A stretch of 64,000 bases of DNA from Turnera subulata (GCA_028386065.3 JAKUCV010003185.1:1-64000), one strand, 5' to 3'; shown: positions 1 through 12,427, numbered from the stretch's first letter. Numbers and translations are program-made. Notes: generated by a model from the letters alone, not told the origin.

Positions 1-1621
1 GAGCAAATTCTGCCTGGGACTTGCGTAAGAGCCTGCCCCGGCTATACTTTCCTGATCTACGCTCTCTTTCAAGACTTGCGGAAAATGGAATAAAGCCGAG
101 CCCAAACAATCCAAACATGCTTTGACTGTGATTAGGGCAATAAAGGCAAAAAGTAAACGATCCACCTATGAGTGTTGAAAATCATGTAGAGAGAGAGAGA
201 GGACATAAAAAAAGCAGAGTCATCATCCTTTTTATTTAAGAAAATGGAATATTGTAATAAAGTTCTTTTTCCTTTCTCAGCCTTCCTGCAATTCCTAATG
301 AGGGAGAGGTGAGAAAAGAAAGTGGAGAAAAAAAAAATAAATACTATTATAAGCTTCTGCGTATTTATATAATACATTAAATCACTATAAATGAATGGGA
401 TGTGGGGAAGAGAAGATAAGGTGGTGCAACTGTGATAATGCAAAGTAAAAAAACCAACCCAACAGCAAGATCTCCCTCCCCTGGATTCTTTTTATCCAAT
501 CGCCTTCTTGCAGAGAACCTGTCTCTTTATTCATGTCTTATTGATAAAATAAAGACACTTCACTATGCATTTTTTTTAATATTTAAGTGGGAGAGAGAGA
601 GAGAGAGGCTAGCTAGTTATTTCTTGCTATCAATCTGGACAGTGCTTTGAAATCAGAGAGCGAGAGACAGTTTTGTGTGTTTTGTATTGGTGTTACAGAA
701 AAGAGAGCAGGCAACATCCAACAACAAACATATGTCTTTTTATCTCTCAGTCATTCACTCTGTCTTTGCTTAGCTATTCTTCCACTTGACAACCGATCCT
801 CTGCAAAGTGCAACTGTGCCATATTGATTACTCAAACCCTAGCTGATGAACTTACTGATCGATCACTTGCTCACAGAAATCCCAGTTAACATGATTACCT
901 GTATTGTCCAGCGTCATTATGCACAAAGAGGGTGGCAGAGATTCATCATATGCAAGCTTAACTACATGCATACTTTTTATATGAAGTTAAACCGATATGA
1001 TTACTCAGAAACCAATGAGAATGATATAAAGTACTCATAATCATGTAGAAAGATATGATATCCTTATCGGATCCCACATATATTAAAGTCTTATTAGTCA
1101 GCGAATTATGCAAAAATGGGATGCAGATGGCGTGCATTAGCTTCTCATATTTAAGTTGATCGATTCCATGAGGACTATTCCCCTCCGTTCAAATTTTGGT
1201 TATACTCCATCGAATATTTTCATGCAGTTGGATTTAAACTTATGGTTGCGCGTTCATGTGGCTTATATGTTAGAAATTCGATTGAGGCTTAGGCTTATCT
1301 CTCGACAAGAGCTTATTCTTGACGACTCCTGCATGCGTCGAGCTCAAACTAATTATAAACTTTGAACTTCGAACATAATCTTTCCACATGTATTTTAAAA
1401 ATCAATAACAAAATTAAGATTAATTATGCCAATGGACTATCTCAACTAAAAGTTTAGAGAGCTTGAAGCTCTAAGACTGATTTTGATCTTATACTCTAAA
1501 AAAAATGGCATTAGAATTAATATTATTAGTTTTATAAAATTTAAAAATATTATTTGCGCTAATAACACACGTAGTGTGCATTATACCAAAATCAGTTATC
1601 TTGAAATTCATGCAGAATTCA

Positions 1622-1644
1622 TGACGTCGGTAAAATCGACGTCA
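1622..1644. repeat. Short inverted repeat with TGACGTCG / CGACGTCA arms
   Basis: Two perfect 8-bp inverted arms (1622-1629 and 1637-1644) flank a 7-nt spacer. Each arm contains TGACG, the core of as-1/TGA-bZIP sites. The phrase GTCGGTAAAA also resembles subterminal repeats of plant CACTA transposons (from memory), so a transposon relic is as likely as a promoter element. No terminal inverted repeats were found nearby. Confidence 0.4.
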
Positions 1645-2066
1645 GTATTACTGTAATAATCATCTAAAATTTCTGTATCATATAACCAAACTAAATTGTA
1701 AGTTGTAACGCGTGCTATACGATTTGAAATTTTTTTAAAAAAGTTCTTGGTGAATTTAAAACAAAGTTATTAATTTTCTCAAAATTCGACAAAAAAAACG
1801 GTGTAGCTGTACTTTTCCTTTACCAGAACAAATAAATGTTGGCACGCACTGTCGTTCGCAGCCCGGTGGTAATGGACTTGTTTAACATTCTTGGTAGGCC
1901 CTTCCTGGCTCCTTATCAACGGCTATATTTTTGTGGAACATCAAGAGCTGAAAGGTAGGAGGGGGTCCACTGGAGCAGGCCAACTGGTCCCTGGCCTGGG
2001 ATCGAAAATTTTGAAAACTTTTTTTTTTTAAGAAGAAAAATAATTCTTTGCTGATTATAAAATGCA

Positions 2067-2113
2067 AGGGTTAAAAGGGGTTCCCTCAAAAAAAAAAAAG
2101 GGTTAAAAGGGGT
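2067..2113 (+). mobile_element. A-tailed micro-insertion with 15-bp TSD
   Basis: The 15-bp sequence AGGGTTAAAAGGGGT stands at 2067-2081 and again, identical, at 2099-2113. Between the copies lie 17 nt: TCCCTC followed by 11 A. This is the layout of a target-primed retro-insertion truncated to its tail. The source element cannot be named. Confidence 0.55.
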
Positions 2114-2470
2114 AAAACGTTGTCCGAGTTATAAGCAATCAGAGCCCCCTGCAACAATGTTGGGTGTAGTAAATTTTGTTGTCTCCTCGTCAAAGTTCGT
2201 TGATACCTACCACTACTGTTCAAGATTACAAAATTTACCTTTTCCTTCTTAATATAGAAAGCACAGTAAGTCAGGAATCAATTAATGATATGTTCTGATG
2301 ATCAGTGTATCGACATATCTTCCTCTACTTTTTTAAGATTCATTTAGGCTTTTGGGAAGCTTGTAAGGCTCTCTTAATCGTGAAAACCTAAAGGTTCTTC
2401 ACCTTAATTAATTCTCTGAAAATAGATTGAAATAAGTTATTTTAAGGTTTCGCGTACGTGAATATATATG

Positions 2471-2485
2471 ATTGACCTGATGTTT
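2471..2485. repeat. Left target-site duplication of LINE-A
   Basis: ATTGACCTGATGTTT matches 8596-8610 with a single G/C difference. It abuts the T run that is the LINE poly(A) tail read on the plus strand. Confidence 0.85.
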
Positions 2486-2528
2486 TTTTTTTTTATCAAA
2501 GCAGGGGCATATAGCCATCAATTAATCA

Positions 2529-5500
2529 TCATATATGTACAACTCGGGAACCATTGGCCCCTATGATATCTCTAAGCATTAGAGTTCGTATTTCATTACA
2601 ACATTCAGAATATGTTTCTGTAAAACAAGATAAACCTATCCCCTTCCTTGCATAAAAATCAGCACAAGCATTTGCTTCCCTGTAAATATGTGTAATTTTC
2701 ACCTCCCAATCTTTATCTATAAGCTCTTTAATTCTACCACATAACACACTTAACTCATTGTGATATCTAGGCTTCTTCTTTATCAGAGCTATAGCAGCAA
2801 CAGAATCCAATTCTAACTCAATCTTTCTCAATCCCTTCTGCCACGCCAACTCCAATCCCACTTTAACCGCCCATAGTTCTGCTCGGATTGCATTACACCA
2901 TCCTATACTTCCTGCATATCCTTGTATAAAACGCCCATCCTCATCACGGAAAATACCCCCAATACCCGCACAACCAGGGTTTCCTTTACTAGCCCCATCC
3001 GTGTTCAATTTAACCCAACTCTGTTTTGGACAACTCCAGGATATCCACCTCTCTTCAACCACTGGATTCCTCTCTTCTCTACGGCATTTCATCGCCTTTA
3101 AATCATTCAGGAAGAGCATGCATGCTCTTATACAACTATTCACATCTAAAAGATGTTCTGGGTTGAAGACCCTACTGTTTCTCCTTTTCCAAATATACCA
3201 GCAAACAACACCAAATTTAATGGACCACGCCACCCCATCACAATCCTCAGACTTCCCATTTAAATTAAGCTTAAGCCAATCAGTCACCGAGCCATAAAAA
3301 AACTGAGATCTATTATCAAAACCAAATAAAAAATTATCCCATACCTTTCTTGCTTCCATACAATCCCTCAGCACATGCAACACATCTTCTCTTTCTGAGC
3401 ACCATGGACATCCATCTGATAAAGTTATACCTCTACTCTTTCTTTGGGCATTTGTCATTATTCTCTCATGAGCAACGATCCATAAAAAGGACCGAATCCT
3501 CTGTGGTCCTTCCCACCTCCAAATCCATTTCCAAAAGCATTCCTCTTGACCCCAGTTGTGATTCAATAAGTATTGATAGGCTGCTCCCACCGAGAATTGC
3601 CCATTTTTACCGTTAGCCCATATCACCATATCCTCTGGAGCACCCTGCAAAGGAGGGCAAGTAGCAAGGATTTTCTGTATAATCTCTTCAGGAAGATATT
3701 TTCGAATTTCCACAACATTCCACTGTCCATCATCAACAACGAAGTCAGCCACAGTTTTGTTCAATTCCTCCTCCGAAATTGGCATTACAACATCATCAAT
3801 CAAGTAACCATGATTTTCCACCCAGAGATCTTTCCAGAATTCTACTTCATGACCATTACAAACAACCCACTTTAGACCACCTTCAAACTTCGACCATAAC
3901 TCCTTCAAATTCCTCCAAAGATGAGAAGTACTTCTTGAGTCTTTAATGCACCACACACCCCCAACACATTTCCAGTACTTAGCAAGTAATACTTGGACCC
4001 AAAGCCTATGATAATCTGTGGTCATTATCCAAATTAATTTTAGCAGGAAGGCCTCATTGCTGCCATTCATCCCTCTTATACCAAGGCCCCCCGAATTCTT
4101 TGGTTGACATACATTTCCCCAGTTCACAGCATGAATTTTCCAGTTATCACCTTCTTCACCCCAAATAAACCTCCTGCACGCTTTATCAATCTCATTACAA
4201 GTTCCTTTCAGTAGTCTAGTACTTTGCATGACAAAAGAAGGGACTGCATTGAGCACTGATTGGCATAGTGTCACACGACCTGCAAATGACAAACTGTTTA
4301 TCTTCCACTTAGCTAGATTCTGATTCACCCTTTCAATCACACCACTATAAGTATTCTTGCACACTCTACCGTGTAGTAAAGGCACACCAAGATATCTCCC
4401 AAAATCCTTTGTCCGTATAAAGCCACATTTCCTTGCCAATCTTCTAGCCTCTCTCGCCTGGACATTTTGAGAAAATAATATCCTTGATTTCTCCACACTG
4501 ACCTTCTGCCCAGAAGCATTACCAAACACAGCTAAACACCTCTTAATCACCTTTACCTGATTATGGGAAGCTTTAGCAAATAACATAAAGTCATCGGCAA
4601 ACATTAAGTGTGAAATTCTCGGCCCTTGAGCTCCAAAACTGAAAGGTTCCCATTCACCTGCATTAACTGCATCATTTATGACATGTGAAAGCTTATCCAT
4701 ACATATAACAAAAATGTAAGGTGAAAGAGGGTCCCCTTGTCGGACTCCTCTTGATGCTTGGAAAGATTCAGACATAGACCCATTCCATAACACCTGCATA
4801 GTTGGACTTCGAATACAAGTCATGATCAGCTCACAAACTACTCTTGGTAACCCAATTTCCCGTAGAGTAACTTCAATAAATCCCCAATCAAGCCTATCAT
4901 AGGCTTTTTCAAGATCAATCTTAAAGGCCATGAACTTCATGCTCTTCTTCTTTCCCCTCATAGAATGCATAATTTCCTGTGCTATAATTATGTTATCTGT
5001 GATTTATCTCCCCTCCACAAAGCTACTCTGATTCTCACTGATGATTCTTGGTAAAATGGGTTTGATTAGATTCACTAACACCTTCGAAATGATCTTATAG
5101 CTCACGTTACAAAGGCTTATAGGCCTAAACTGTTTAATACTCTCAGGTATGGCAACCTTAGGAATCAATACCAGAAATGTCTTATTCACCTTCTGCAGAT
5201 CATCCTTACCTTCCAAAAAGCTTCTTACAAATCTCACAACTTCAGCTCCCACACTCTGCCACTGGGATTGGAAGAAAATAGCCTGAAAACCATCTGGACC
5301 AGGTGCCTTCATGGGTCCTATCTGCTTAACAGCCGTGTAGATGTCCTCATCAGAAATATTTTTTTCCAGCAGCTTACTCTCATCAATACTAAGACAAGGG
5401 AAAGAAGTACTTGTGCAAAGAGTCATCCTCGACACCTCTTCCTTACAGTATAATTTTCGATAAAAATCCACTGCATGATTCTTCAATTCATTTGCATCCC

Positions 5501-6680
5501 AAATCCACTCACCTGTTTCATTCTTCAATGCTTCCACTCTGTTTCTTCTTCTTCTCATAACAGTTGATAGATGGAAAAAGCGAGTGTTTCGATCACCATC
5601 AATTAGCCATCTCAATCGGGATTTTTGATGCCATAGAATCTCTTCTTGAGATAAAACCTCATTATATTCACCCAAAAGTTGTTCCTCTAAGAAATGAAGA
5701 AAAGGGTTAGGTCGGATGCCCAATGCTCTTTGTATTCCATTAACTCGAGCTAACAAATGCTTTTTCTTATAAAAAATGTTCCCAAACACCTCTCTGTTCC
5801 ATCTTCTCAAACTAATCTGAAGCTCTATTAATACATCTGCCACATGAAAACCTTTTTTCCACTCAGATTTGATAAAATTCTGGAATGACTCATGTTGCAA
5901 CCAAGCTGCCTCAAACCGAAAAGGCCTAACTTTGTCTCGCAAACCCATATTTACAGTGAGTTGCAAAAGAATTGGATGATGGTCAGACTTAATCCTGGGG
6001 AGATTGCGAATCACAGTATTAGGGAACTTCAAACTCCAACCCATATTGCACACCACTCTATCCAATCTCTAGTACACCCTTGCTAGCCCAGATCTCTTCG
6101 GACCCCTCCAAGTAAATTTAGAGCCCACAGCCCTAGCATCCTCCAAATTACAGCTCTCCAATCTATCCCGAAAAATCTGACAACGGTTAAAATCAATAGG
6201 TGCACCTCCTCTCTTCTCTTCTTCAATCAGAACTTCATTAAAATCACCTATTACTGCCCACGGCCCATCCACCATATCATTTAAACTTCGCATACCATTC
6301 CAAAATTCCTCTTTCACCTCTACTTTAGGATTCACATAAACAGCAGTTAAGAACCAAAACTGACCTGTGTTTTCAGACACTTTCACATGAATTAGCTGAG
6401 AAGAGGACAATAGAATCTTAACCTCCACAATGTTTCTTCGGCTAAGCATCCAGATTCCTCCCGAAAAGCCCGTAGCCTCAACACGCACCACCCACTCTAG
6501 CCCCAATCTATTAACAATTCTATCAGCCTGCTCCCCGCTAATCCGGGGTTCTGACAAAATGATTAGATCAGGATTATGCAACTGAATCAAATCCATAAGA
6601 ATACTATGAAACCTTTTACTTCCCTTTCCTCTGCAGTTCCAATACATTATGTTTTCTATCATTAAAATAACATAATTCAT
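2529..6680 (-). pseudogene. LINE-A ORF2: endonuclease, reverse transcriptase, RNase H; two nonsense codons
   Basis: ORF2 makes the nick and copies LINE RNA at the target. Reading from 6680: endonuclease (WNCRG near the start, then VIGDFNE and the downstream SDHHPILL), a TAG at 6069-6071, reverse transcriptase (KAPGPDGF; a TAA at 5004-5006 where the family has glutamine in EGRQITDN; RQGDPLSP; catalytic FADD at about residue 694), zf-RVT (RIRSFLWIVAHERI...CPWC), and an RNase H ending the protein with its acidic residues in TDGAS, AELWA, LELDS and CADFY. The length of about 1383 codons is full. Both stops fit single C-to-T changes. ORF2 begins 13 nt after the ORF1 stop. Confidence 0.92.
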
Positions 6681-6693
6681 GGATGGAGCTTAC

Positions 6694-8472
6694 TCAATCA
6701 ATACTCAAGTCAATAGACTCAGAAGCAGACGATACACGATCTGCCTCCACAGAATTCAGACACAAATTATCACCAGAAAGCACCTCCCTGTCTTTTTGAA
6801 TAGCAGCAATTACAGAATTGAGATCCGGAGGCTTACTTGAGTCGGCAAGTGCCAATTCCATGGCAGAGTTATCATGCTGAATAAGTAACATCGAACCTTC
6901 CCCCGAACTGGTTCCAGCAAGCAGATTCTGTTTAGACCCAGTACTCGGTTGATGGTTGTTTGCTACATTTGTGATGTCCTTCAAAGGCTTAGGAACCATC
7001 TCCTTAAGCATAATACTCTTCCCATTTCCCATTGGCACCAACCTAGCACCCATTTGCTCACTTATCAATACCCCAGAATTCCCCACAATGCCCTTACCTT
7101 TCTCAGCCTTACCATCCAGGCCACTCACTTTCTCACTACTAACCTTCTTCGAGGAATTCACCCTCACCACATTCGATTCTTGTTTCTTCGAGCTCTCACC
7201 CTCATCTCCAACTTCATTCAGAATATCAAACCGGGATTTACCCTGCACACTATCCTTCCCCTGCTTTGTCGACGATTTCTCTTTATATTTGGGAGCTGCG
7301 TTAGTTTCCTTCATTGGCTTCCCCTGTTTCTGACCCAAATTAGGCTCAGAAGCCTGCTTGTTTTGTCTCGGCATTGGAATGTTCTCTTTAGGGGGTTGAC
7401 CTTGCGCCGGCTTTCTGTTCCTTGTTCTCTTCTAGACGAGCATCCACTGGCCCCTTGATTCAAACACTTCTGGCCGTGCTCTAGGGATAGCCGCTCCGGG
7501 TCTAAATCCCTGATTCAACGGCTGCCTCTCTTGTGGCCTCTCATGTGATTCCGCTTGTAGCTCCACATTAGGACAACAATCCTCCCTATGGCCATATAAC
7601 CCACATCCAAAGCATATTAAGTGAAGACCAACATATTCAACTCTTCAGACTCTCCGACCAGCCCGAAATTTAGCAAGCAAAGGCTTGGTAAGATCAACTT
7701 CGACACAAATTTTTGCAAACTCCGCTCTATCACCTTCAGCTGTAGCACGATCAACTCTCAGAGTACGTCCAACCATGTTGCCGATGCGATAAAGGACCTT
7801 ATCATCATAGAACTCCATCCGCAGTTGTGGGATATGGATCCATGCCGTCACCCTATCAATTGAAGCTTCATAAGGGTCAAAACCCGGATGCCATTGTCGC
7901 ACCGTTAGATAATGATCCGCCACAGTCCACGGGCCACCAGCCAACACAGCATTGTAGTCCTCAACACAAGCAAATCGGGCAATGAAGAAATCATTACCCA
8001 TAGCTGCAAGTGTAAAAGGACGACGCACCATCCACAAAGTGTTAAGACGATTCTGTAAGAATCGATGACCCACCGATTTACCCAGAACTTTAAGGATAAG
8101 AGCATGCTTCCACTTGCTATAAAGTCTTCTCTTCTCAGCCGCAGAAAATCTGATAGTGGGACACTCGGGATCATCATCCTCCTCATCAGAGTCGGATACC
8201 ACATCCGGAAAGTCTTCATTCTCTGGAAGATCATCCATCTCTGAGTCATTCACATCATGCCCAAGTAAGAGTTCTCGGAAGGAAGTTTTCCTACGAGTCG
8301 ATCCAACCCCCGAACCCATCTCATCTCGAGAGCCCTCACTTCCTTTCTGGACTTTACCTGCAGCACCAGAACCCAACCTCACCTTCTTACGATTATGACC
8401 TAGAGCCTCCTCATCACTTTTAGGAGCCTCAACATCCTCATCCATCAGTAATGGAGGGTCACCAGTCGTCAT
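6694..8472 (-). pseudogene. LINE-A ORF1: DUF4283 and zinc-knuckle nucleic-acid-binding protein, two nonsense codons
   Basis: The ORF1 product would bind LINE RNA in the retrotransposition particle. Reading from 8472 (ATG), an acidic N-terminus of about 100 residues is followed by a DUF4283 domain (about residues 105-260, with the GGPW and LRVDRAT regions). An in-frame TGA at 7645-7647 stands where the family has tryptophan. The same frame then gives a CCHC knuckle (CFGCGLYGHREDCC), an in-frame TAG at 7432-7434 next to a WMLV motif, and a low-complexity basic tail ending at 6694. Total length is about 592 codons, normal for plant LINE ORF1. No frameshift is seen. Confidence 0.88.
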
Positions 8473-8595
8473 CCTGGCGAGCCCCCCACTTGTTTGATAA
8501 AATGTCTAGACTAAAACCCCAAAAGATACTAGCTAACAATTGAGAGAATTCCACGCGCCAGTCACGCGCTCTAAATTCCTTTTATTGTTTTTTTA

Positions 8596-8610
8596 ATTGA
8601 CCTCATGTTT
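8596..8610. repeat. Right target-site duplication of LINE-A
   Basis: ATTGACCTCATGTTT matches 2471-2485 at 14 of 15 positions and marks the 5' end of the LINE. Confidence 0.85.
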
Positions 8611-8937
8611 AGTACAATATAAATGATCACATATAGAGTTATTTAAATCATGCATGCAAAAGATATTAATGGCTCTTTTGTATCCATCACAAAATATTAG
8701 TAACATAATTGTAATGATCACCTGAGAAACTTCCACACAAAATAAATACCGAAGGATACACTATTGGTAAAGTTTCTTTTTGCTTTACTTGTAACATAAC
8801 GCGACCCATCCCTACCTTAAGTAGGATTGCTTTGTCGTCGTTGATCTTTGTCTCTACTTCCAAATTCAACCAGTTGTAATTTGTATATTTACTATAATGA
8901 ACATCTTTTTCTAAAGGAGAAAATGGACTCATCCTTA
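8611..8937. other. Spacer between LINE-A and LINE-B
   Basis: About 330 bp of host DNA separates the two LINE target duplications. One open frame of 81 codons on the minus strand (8687-8932) has no recognisable domain, and I do not call it a gene. Confidence 0.6.
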
Positions 8938-8955
8938 TTGTTAGGAAGGATAATT
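8938..8955. repeat. Left target-site duplication of LINE-B
   Basis: TTGTTAGGAAGGATAATT recurs at 16867-16884 with one G/A difference. The pairing of sites nearly 8 kb apart proves that everything between them entered as, or within, one insertion. Confidence 0.85.
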
Positions 8956-8990
8956 TTTTTTGTGAGAATCAAATATTTTGGATTTCAAAA

Positions 8991-9031
8991 ACTTGGTTAG
9001 GGTAGAACCCTAACAATTTGTACAACCAAGT
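8991..9031 (-). repeat. Stem-loop in the LINE-B 3' untranslated region
   Basis: GTTAGGGT and ACCCTAAC (8996-9003 and 9007-9014) form a perfect 8-bp stem with a 3-nt loop. An alternative outer pairing joins ACTTGGTT (8991-8998) to AACCAAGT (9024-9031). It lies about 35-70 nt before the poly(A) tail. 3' stem-loops of some LINEs are bound by their own reverse transcriptase. That role here is inference. Confidence 0.45.
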
Positions 9032-9966
9032 TTTTTTTAGTTGATTGGAATAAACAAAAAATTACATAAAAAAATCTCTAATAACTCGAGCGCCCGAGGC
9101 GTCTGCTAATAAAGGGGAGAAACAGAAATCAGAAGGATTATCTAGGTGATGAAGCTCATCATGGAGGCTTAAACCATGCTTTGCAAGACAGTCCGCAACG
9201 AAGTTCTCCTCATGAAAAATGTGTCGAAAAGAGACAGCTCATGGTCTTACAATCAACTTACGTAAGCACTCCATTAGCGGGAGGTTCTCCAACCTTGATA
9301 CGGTTGGCTGGGTAATGATGGTTATGAGTTCACTACAATCCATCTCCATAATAAGGTGAGAGATGCCACGACCCCATGCAAGGCATAGGATGTCATACAC
9401 AACCCATAACTCAACTAGGAATGGACTATAAAGTCGAAGGCCATGCACAAAGCCGGTTACCCATTTACCATTGGGCGAACGAATGACTCCACCTGCCCCT
9501 AATCGGGCAGGGTTTCTACTGATGGCTCCATCTGTGTTTGCCTTGAGCCAGCCATTTGGAGGAGGGGACCACCCTAAAGGAGCACTAGTGGAGGCTTTTG
9601 TATAGCTATCACGCCATAGAGAAATAGCATATTGGATAATCCTATCAACAGCTAAGCCCGCCTCCACCTGATCATTACTTGGGTTGAATATGCTCTCATT
9701 CCGTTGCTTCCAAATAATCCACAACCCAGCTCCGAAGGTTAGGGGCCATGGGCATCTAGTTCCAAGTCGGGGTGACCAGTGCAGAATCCTTAGCCACTCC
9801 TTCAGATCTGAGCCTGCAAAAAACATGGACAAGTCATTAGGATGTAATAAGGCACTCCAAATATCACTAGCAAACCTGTAGTCCCATAGTGCATGAAGAA
9901 TAGATTCAGGGTGTTGGGAACAACGAGGACAAAGTGGAGACGTTGCTATACAAAGTGTAAACCGCA
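9030..9966 (-). mobile_element. LINE-C: 5'-truncated RNase H-type LINE inserted in the LINE-B 3' end
   Basis: This fragment runs on the minus strand with its poly(A) tail as a T run at 9031-9038. TGTACAACCAA at 9019-9029 and TGTACAACAA at 9967-9976 are a plausible short target duplication, one base different in length. LINE-B coding resumes at 9992. The fragment keeps only the end of ORF2. Confidence 0.7.
9062..9966 (-). pseudogene. LINE-C ORF2 end: zf-RVT and RNase H, one nonsense codon
   Basis: This is the 3' part of a LINE ORF2. The frame opens inside the zf-RVT (CPRCSQHPESILHALWD), crosses the typical WIIWKQRNESIF stretch, and enters RNase H (KANTDGAISRNP, VELWVVYDI, IMEMDCSE). An in-frame TGA at 9239-9241 follows. 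The same frame continues through HEENFVADCLAKHG, which holds the last acidic RNase H residue, to a terminal TAA at 9062-9064. The RNase H groups it with LINE-A rather than with its host LINE-B. Confidence 0.85.
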
Positions 9967-12406
9967 TGTACAACAATAAAAAAGCTTCTAACTAAGTTGT
10001 AAATCGCATATTCCAAAAATGACAGAGTTGTTGCAACTCGAAGGATGAAGGCCTAGCCTTAAGATGAGTTAATCCACCAAATCTTATCTTCAAATTAGAG
10101 GAGACATCAGAAACAATAGCTTCAGCTGACTGAGAGCAATGCGTGAAGTGTCGACTATTCCTTTCACGCCACAGGTGGTAAATATAGGAGCACCATTGAA
10201 GCCGTAGAATCATAGACTTAAGGGTTTTCTTCTGAAGAGATTGTTTTGCCCATAGAAATTCAGAAGGCCAAGAGCCAATAACATGATGAACATTACACAA
10301 GGTGAGTAGTCTAGCCCATACCTCTGCAGAGAAAGGGCATGCAAAGAATAAATGGTCTCATGTTTCTTTAGGATGAGAACAGAAAAGGCATGATGTATTA
10401 GACACAATTCCCCAACTGTGAAGTCTTGCTCGTGTAGATAGTCTATCAAATATGGCTAACCAAGTAATGAAGCTATGTTTAGGTATATAACCAGCAGACC
10501 ACAAAAGTTTGAACCAGTCCACCCGTATATGCTTTGAGCGAATGAATTCCCATGCACTCCCAACAGAAAATACACCAGAAGCTGACATAGTCCAATGGAC
10601 TTGATCTGTAGCAGATGAAGGAATAATAGTTGCATCTATAGCTTGTTGAAGTTGAGAAATAATAGATAGCCAGCTAACAGGCCAAGATCAAGATTGGTTG
10701 GAGATCAACATACTGACCTTAGCTTGAATTGGGATTTTTGTACTTGGGATTAAAGAGGCAGGAATAAGTGAATGAAGGACTCCACTTGGATGCCAATTAT
10801 CCCACCAAAAGTATGTATCACAACCATTCCCAATAAAGCAAGTGAAAGCAGATGAAAATGAATTCCTTAACTTGAGAATTTTACGCATGCTCCAAGAACA
10901 TGTGGCTGGAATGGGAATACTCCATATGCACCTATCTTTAAGAAAGTATATTGAAATCCAAGCCACCCATAATGAGCCAACACGCATTAAAAGGTTCTAT
11001 AGATTTCGGGCAATACATGCTTGATTCCACTCTTTGAGTTTTTTTTGAGACCAAGCCTCCCCTTCCTGTTTTGGATAGGTAAGTTTTGTCCATGCTACCT
11101 TTGCTTTGCGGGCATTGGTAGAGGAACAAAACCACAAGAAGGAGGCGCAAAGGTGCTCTATTTCTTTAATCATTTTGGAAGGCAAGATAAAATTGTTAGC
11201 CTAGTAATTTTGAATACTCATTAATACCGACATTACCAATTAAAGTTTACCAGTAAAGTAGAGAAATTTTGAGCTCCATGAATTTACACGAGCCATAATT
11301 CTGTCAATAAGAGGTTGGCAGGAAGCATAGGATAATTTGCCAGAAATTAAAGGAATGCCGAGATACCTTATAGGTAGAGATCCCAGCTGAAATTGACAGA
11401 GTTGGATGAATTGCCGAACAATATGATCAGAGACACCAGCCAGAAATGCCTCACTCTTGGCTGGATTGAATTTGAGTTTGGAGAGGCGATAAAATGCCTG
11501 GAATATAGAAGTGATAGCCCCTACAACCTTCAAACTACCATTAGAGAAAATTAAGAGATCGTCAACAAAGTAAAGATGGGCGAGTTTTAACCTAGAACAC
11601 TTAGGATGATAAGGAAAAATGTTTTCAGTGGCAGCTTTGGCAAGAAGGCAGGAAAGAACCTCCGTAGATATAACAAAGAGCTATGGTGACAAGGGGTCAC
11701 CCTGGCGCATACCTTTTCCTCCCTTAAAATATCCACATAATGCTCCATTAACAGAAATAGAGAACACAGCCGTAGTGAAGCAAACTTTGAGCCAAGAAAT
11801 GAATTTATCTAGGAACCCCATAGCAGCAAGGACATTTAACAAAAAATTCCCAGTCAACCGAATCAAAAGCCTTCATCAAATCAATCTTTAAAGCACATCT
11901 ACTAGATAAACCATCTTTGTGATAATTGTGAACCAATTCATGGGCTAACAAAACATTATCAACAATGTGTCTGCCAGAATGAAAGTTGTCTGGCTATTAC
12001 TAATGTTGGAGGGAAGGCATTTTTTAAGTCGATTAGCTAAAATCTTTGGTATGCACTTATACAATATAGAACAGCAAGCAATTGGGCAAAAATCAGAAAC
12101 TTTTTGTGCATTTGGAACCTTTGGAATCAAGCTAAGGATAGTAGAGTTTACCCCTTTTAAAAATTTACCCGAGGTGAAGGATTCCTTAATAGCAGTAGTA
12201 ACATCCATCCCAACAAAATTCCAGGATGATTGGAAAAATTCTGCTGTATATCCGTCGGGCCTAGAGGCCTTATTCTTGCCTAGAAAAAACATTGCAGCAT
12301 GGATTTCTTCCTCAGAAATGTCAGCAGTAAGCATAAGAGACTCATCATAAGAAATGTTACGTTGAAGTAAAGATTTGAAGTAAGGTATAAAACCAGCAGT
12401 AACCTT

Positions 12407-12421
12407 AGGATTTCATTGGCC
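12407..12421. repeat. Left target-site duplication of LINE-D
   Basis: AGGATTTCATTGGCC matches 14001-14015 at 13 of 15 positions, and both differences are transitions. In LINE-B both copies encode the same Gly-Gln-Arg-Asn-Pro stretch, which confirms the duplication. Confidence 0.8.
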
Positions 12422-12427
12422 ACAAGA

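Larger units (their letters stand above)
1..2470. other. Spacer without a recognisable gene
   Basis: Only short open frames of 60-100 codons occur on both strands, none with a recognisable domain or a plausible splice structure. The DNA is A+T-rich with short GA microsatellites near 189-202 and 590-608 and several homopolymer A/T runs. It holds one inverted repeat (1622-1644) and one A-tailed micro-insertion (2067-2113), listed separately. It could include the upstream or downstream region of a gene outside the window. Confidence 0.6.
2486..8595 (-). mobile_element. Full-length LINE (LINE-A) with ORF1, ORF2 and RNase H
   Basis: This non-LTR retrotransposon lies on the minus strand. It is bounded by a 15-bp target duplication and ends in a poly(A) tail (T run at 2482-2494 on the plus strand). 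It has the plant L1 layout: ORF1 with a DUF4283 domain and a zinc knuckle, then after about 13 nt ORF2 with AP-like endonuclease, reverse transcriptase, zf-RVT and a C-terminal RNase H. Both ORFs keep their frame over the whole length, and each carries two nonsense codons, so the copy is dead but fairly young. The 5' untranslated part (8473-8595) is only about 120 bp. Confidence 0.93.

Noticed and set aside
2529..6680. Host reverse transcriptase or RNase H gene
   Set aside because: Endonuclease, zf-RVT and RNase H order, a poly(A) tail and a TSD identify a LINE. Stop codons show it is inactive.
8991..9031. Interstitial telomere repeat
   Set aside because: Only one TTAGGGT on each strand and no tandem units; it is a simple hairpin.
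9239..9976. LINE-C coding as the native C-terminus of LINE-B
   Set aside because: LINE-B ORF2 has its own zf-RVT and end at 9992. LINE-C begins again inside a zf-RVT and is bounded by a T run and short repeats.
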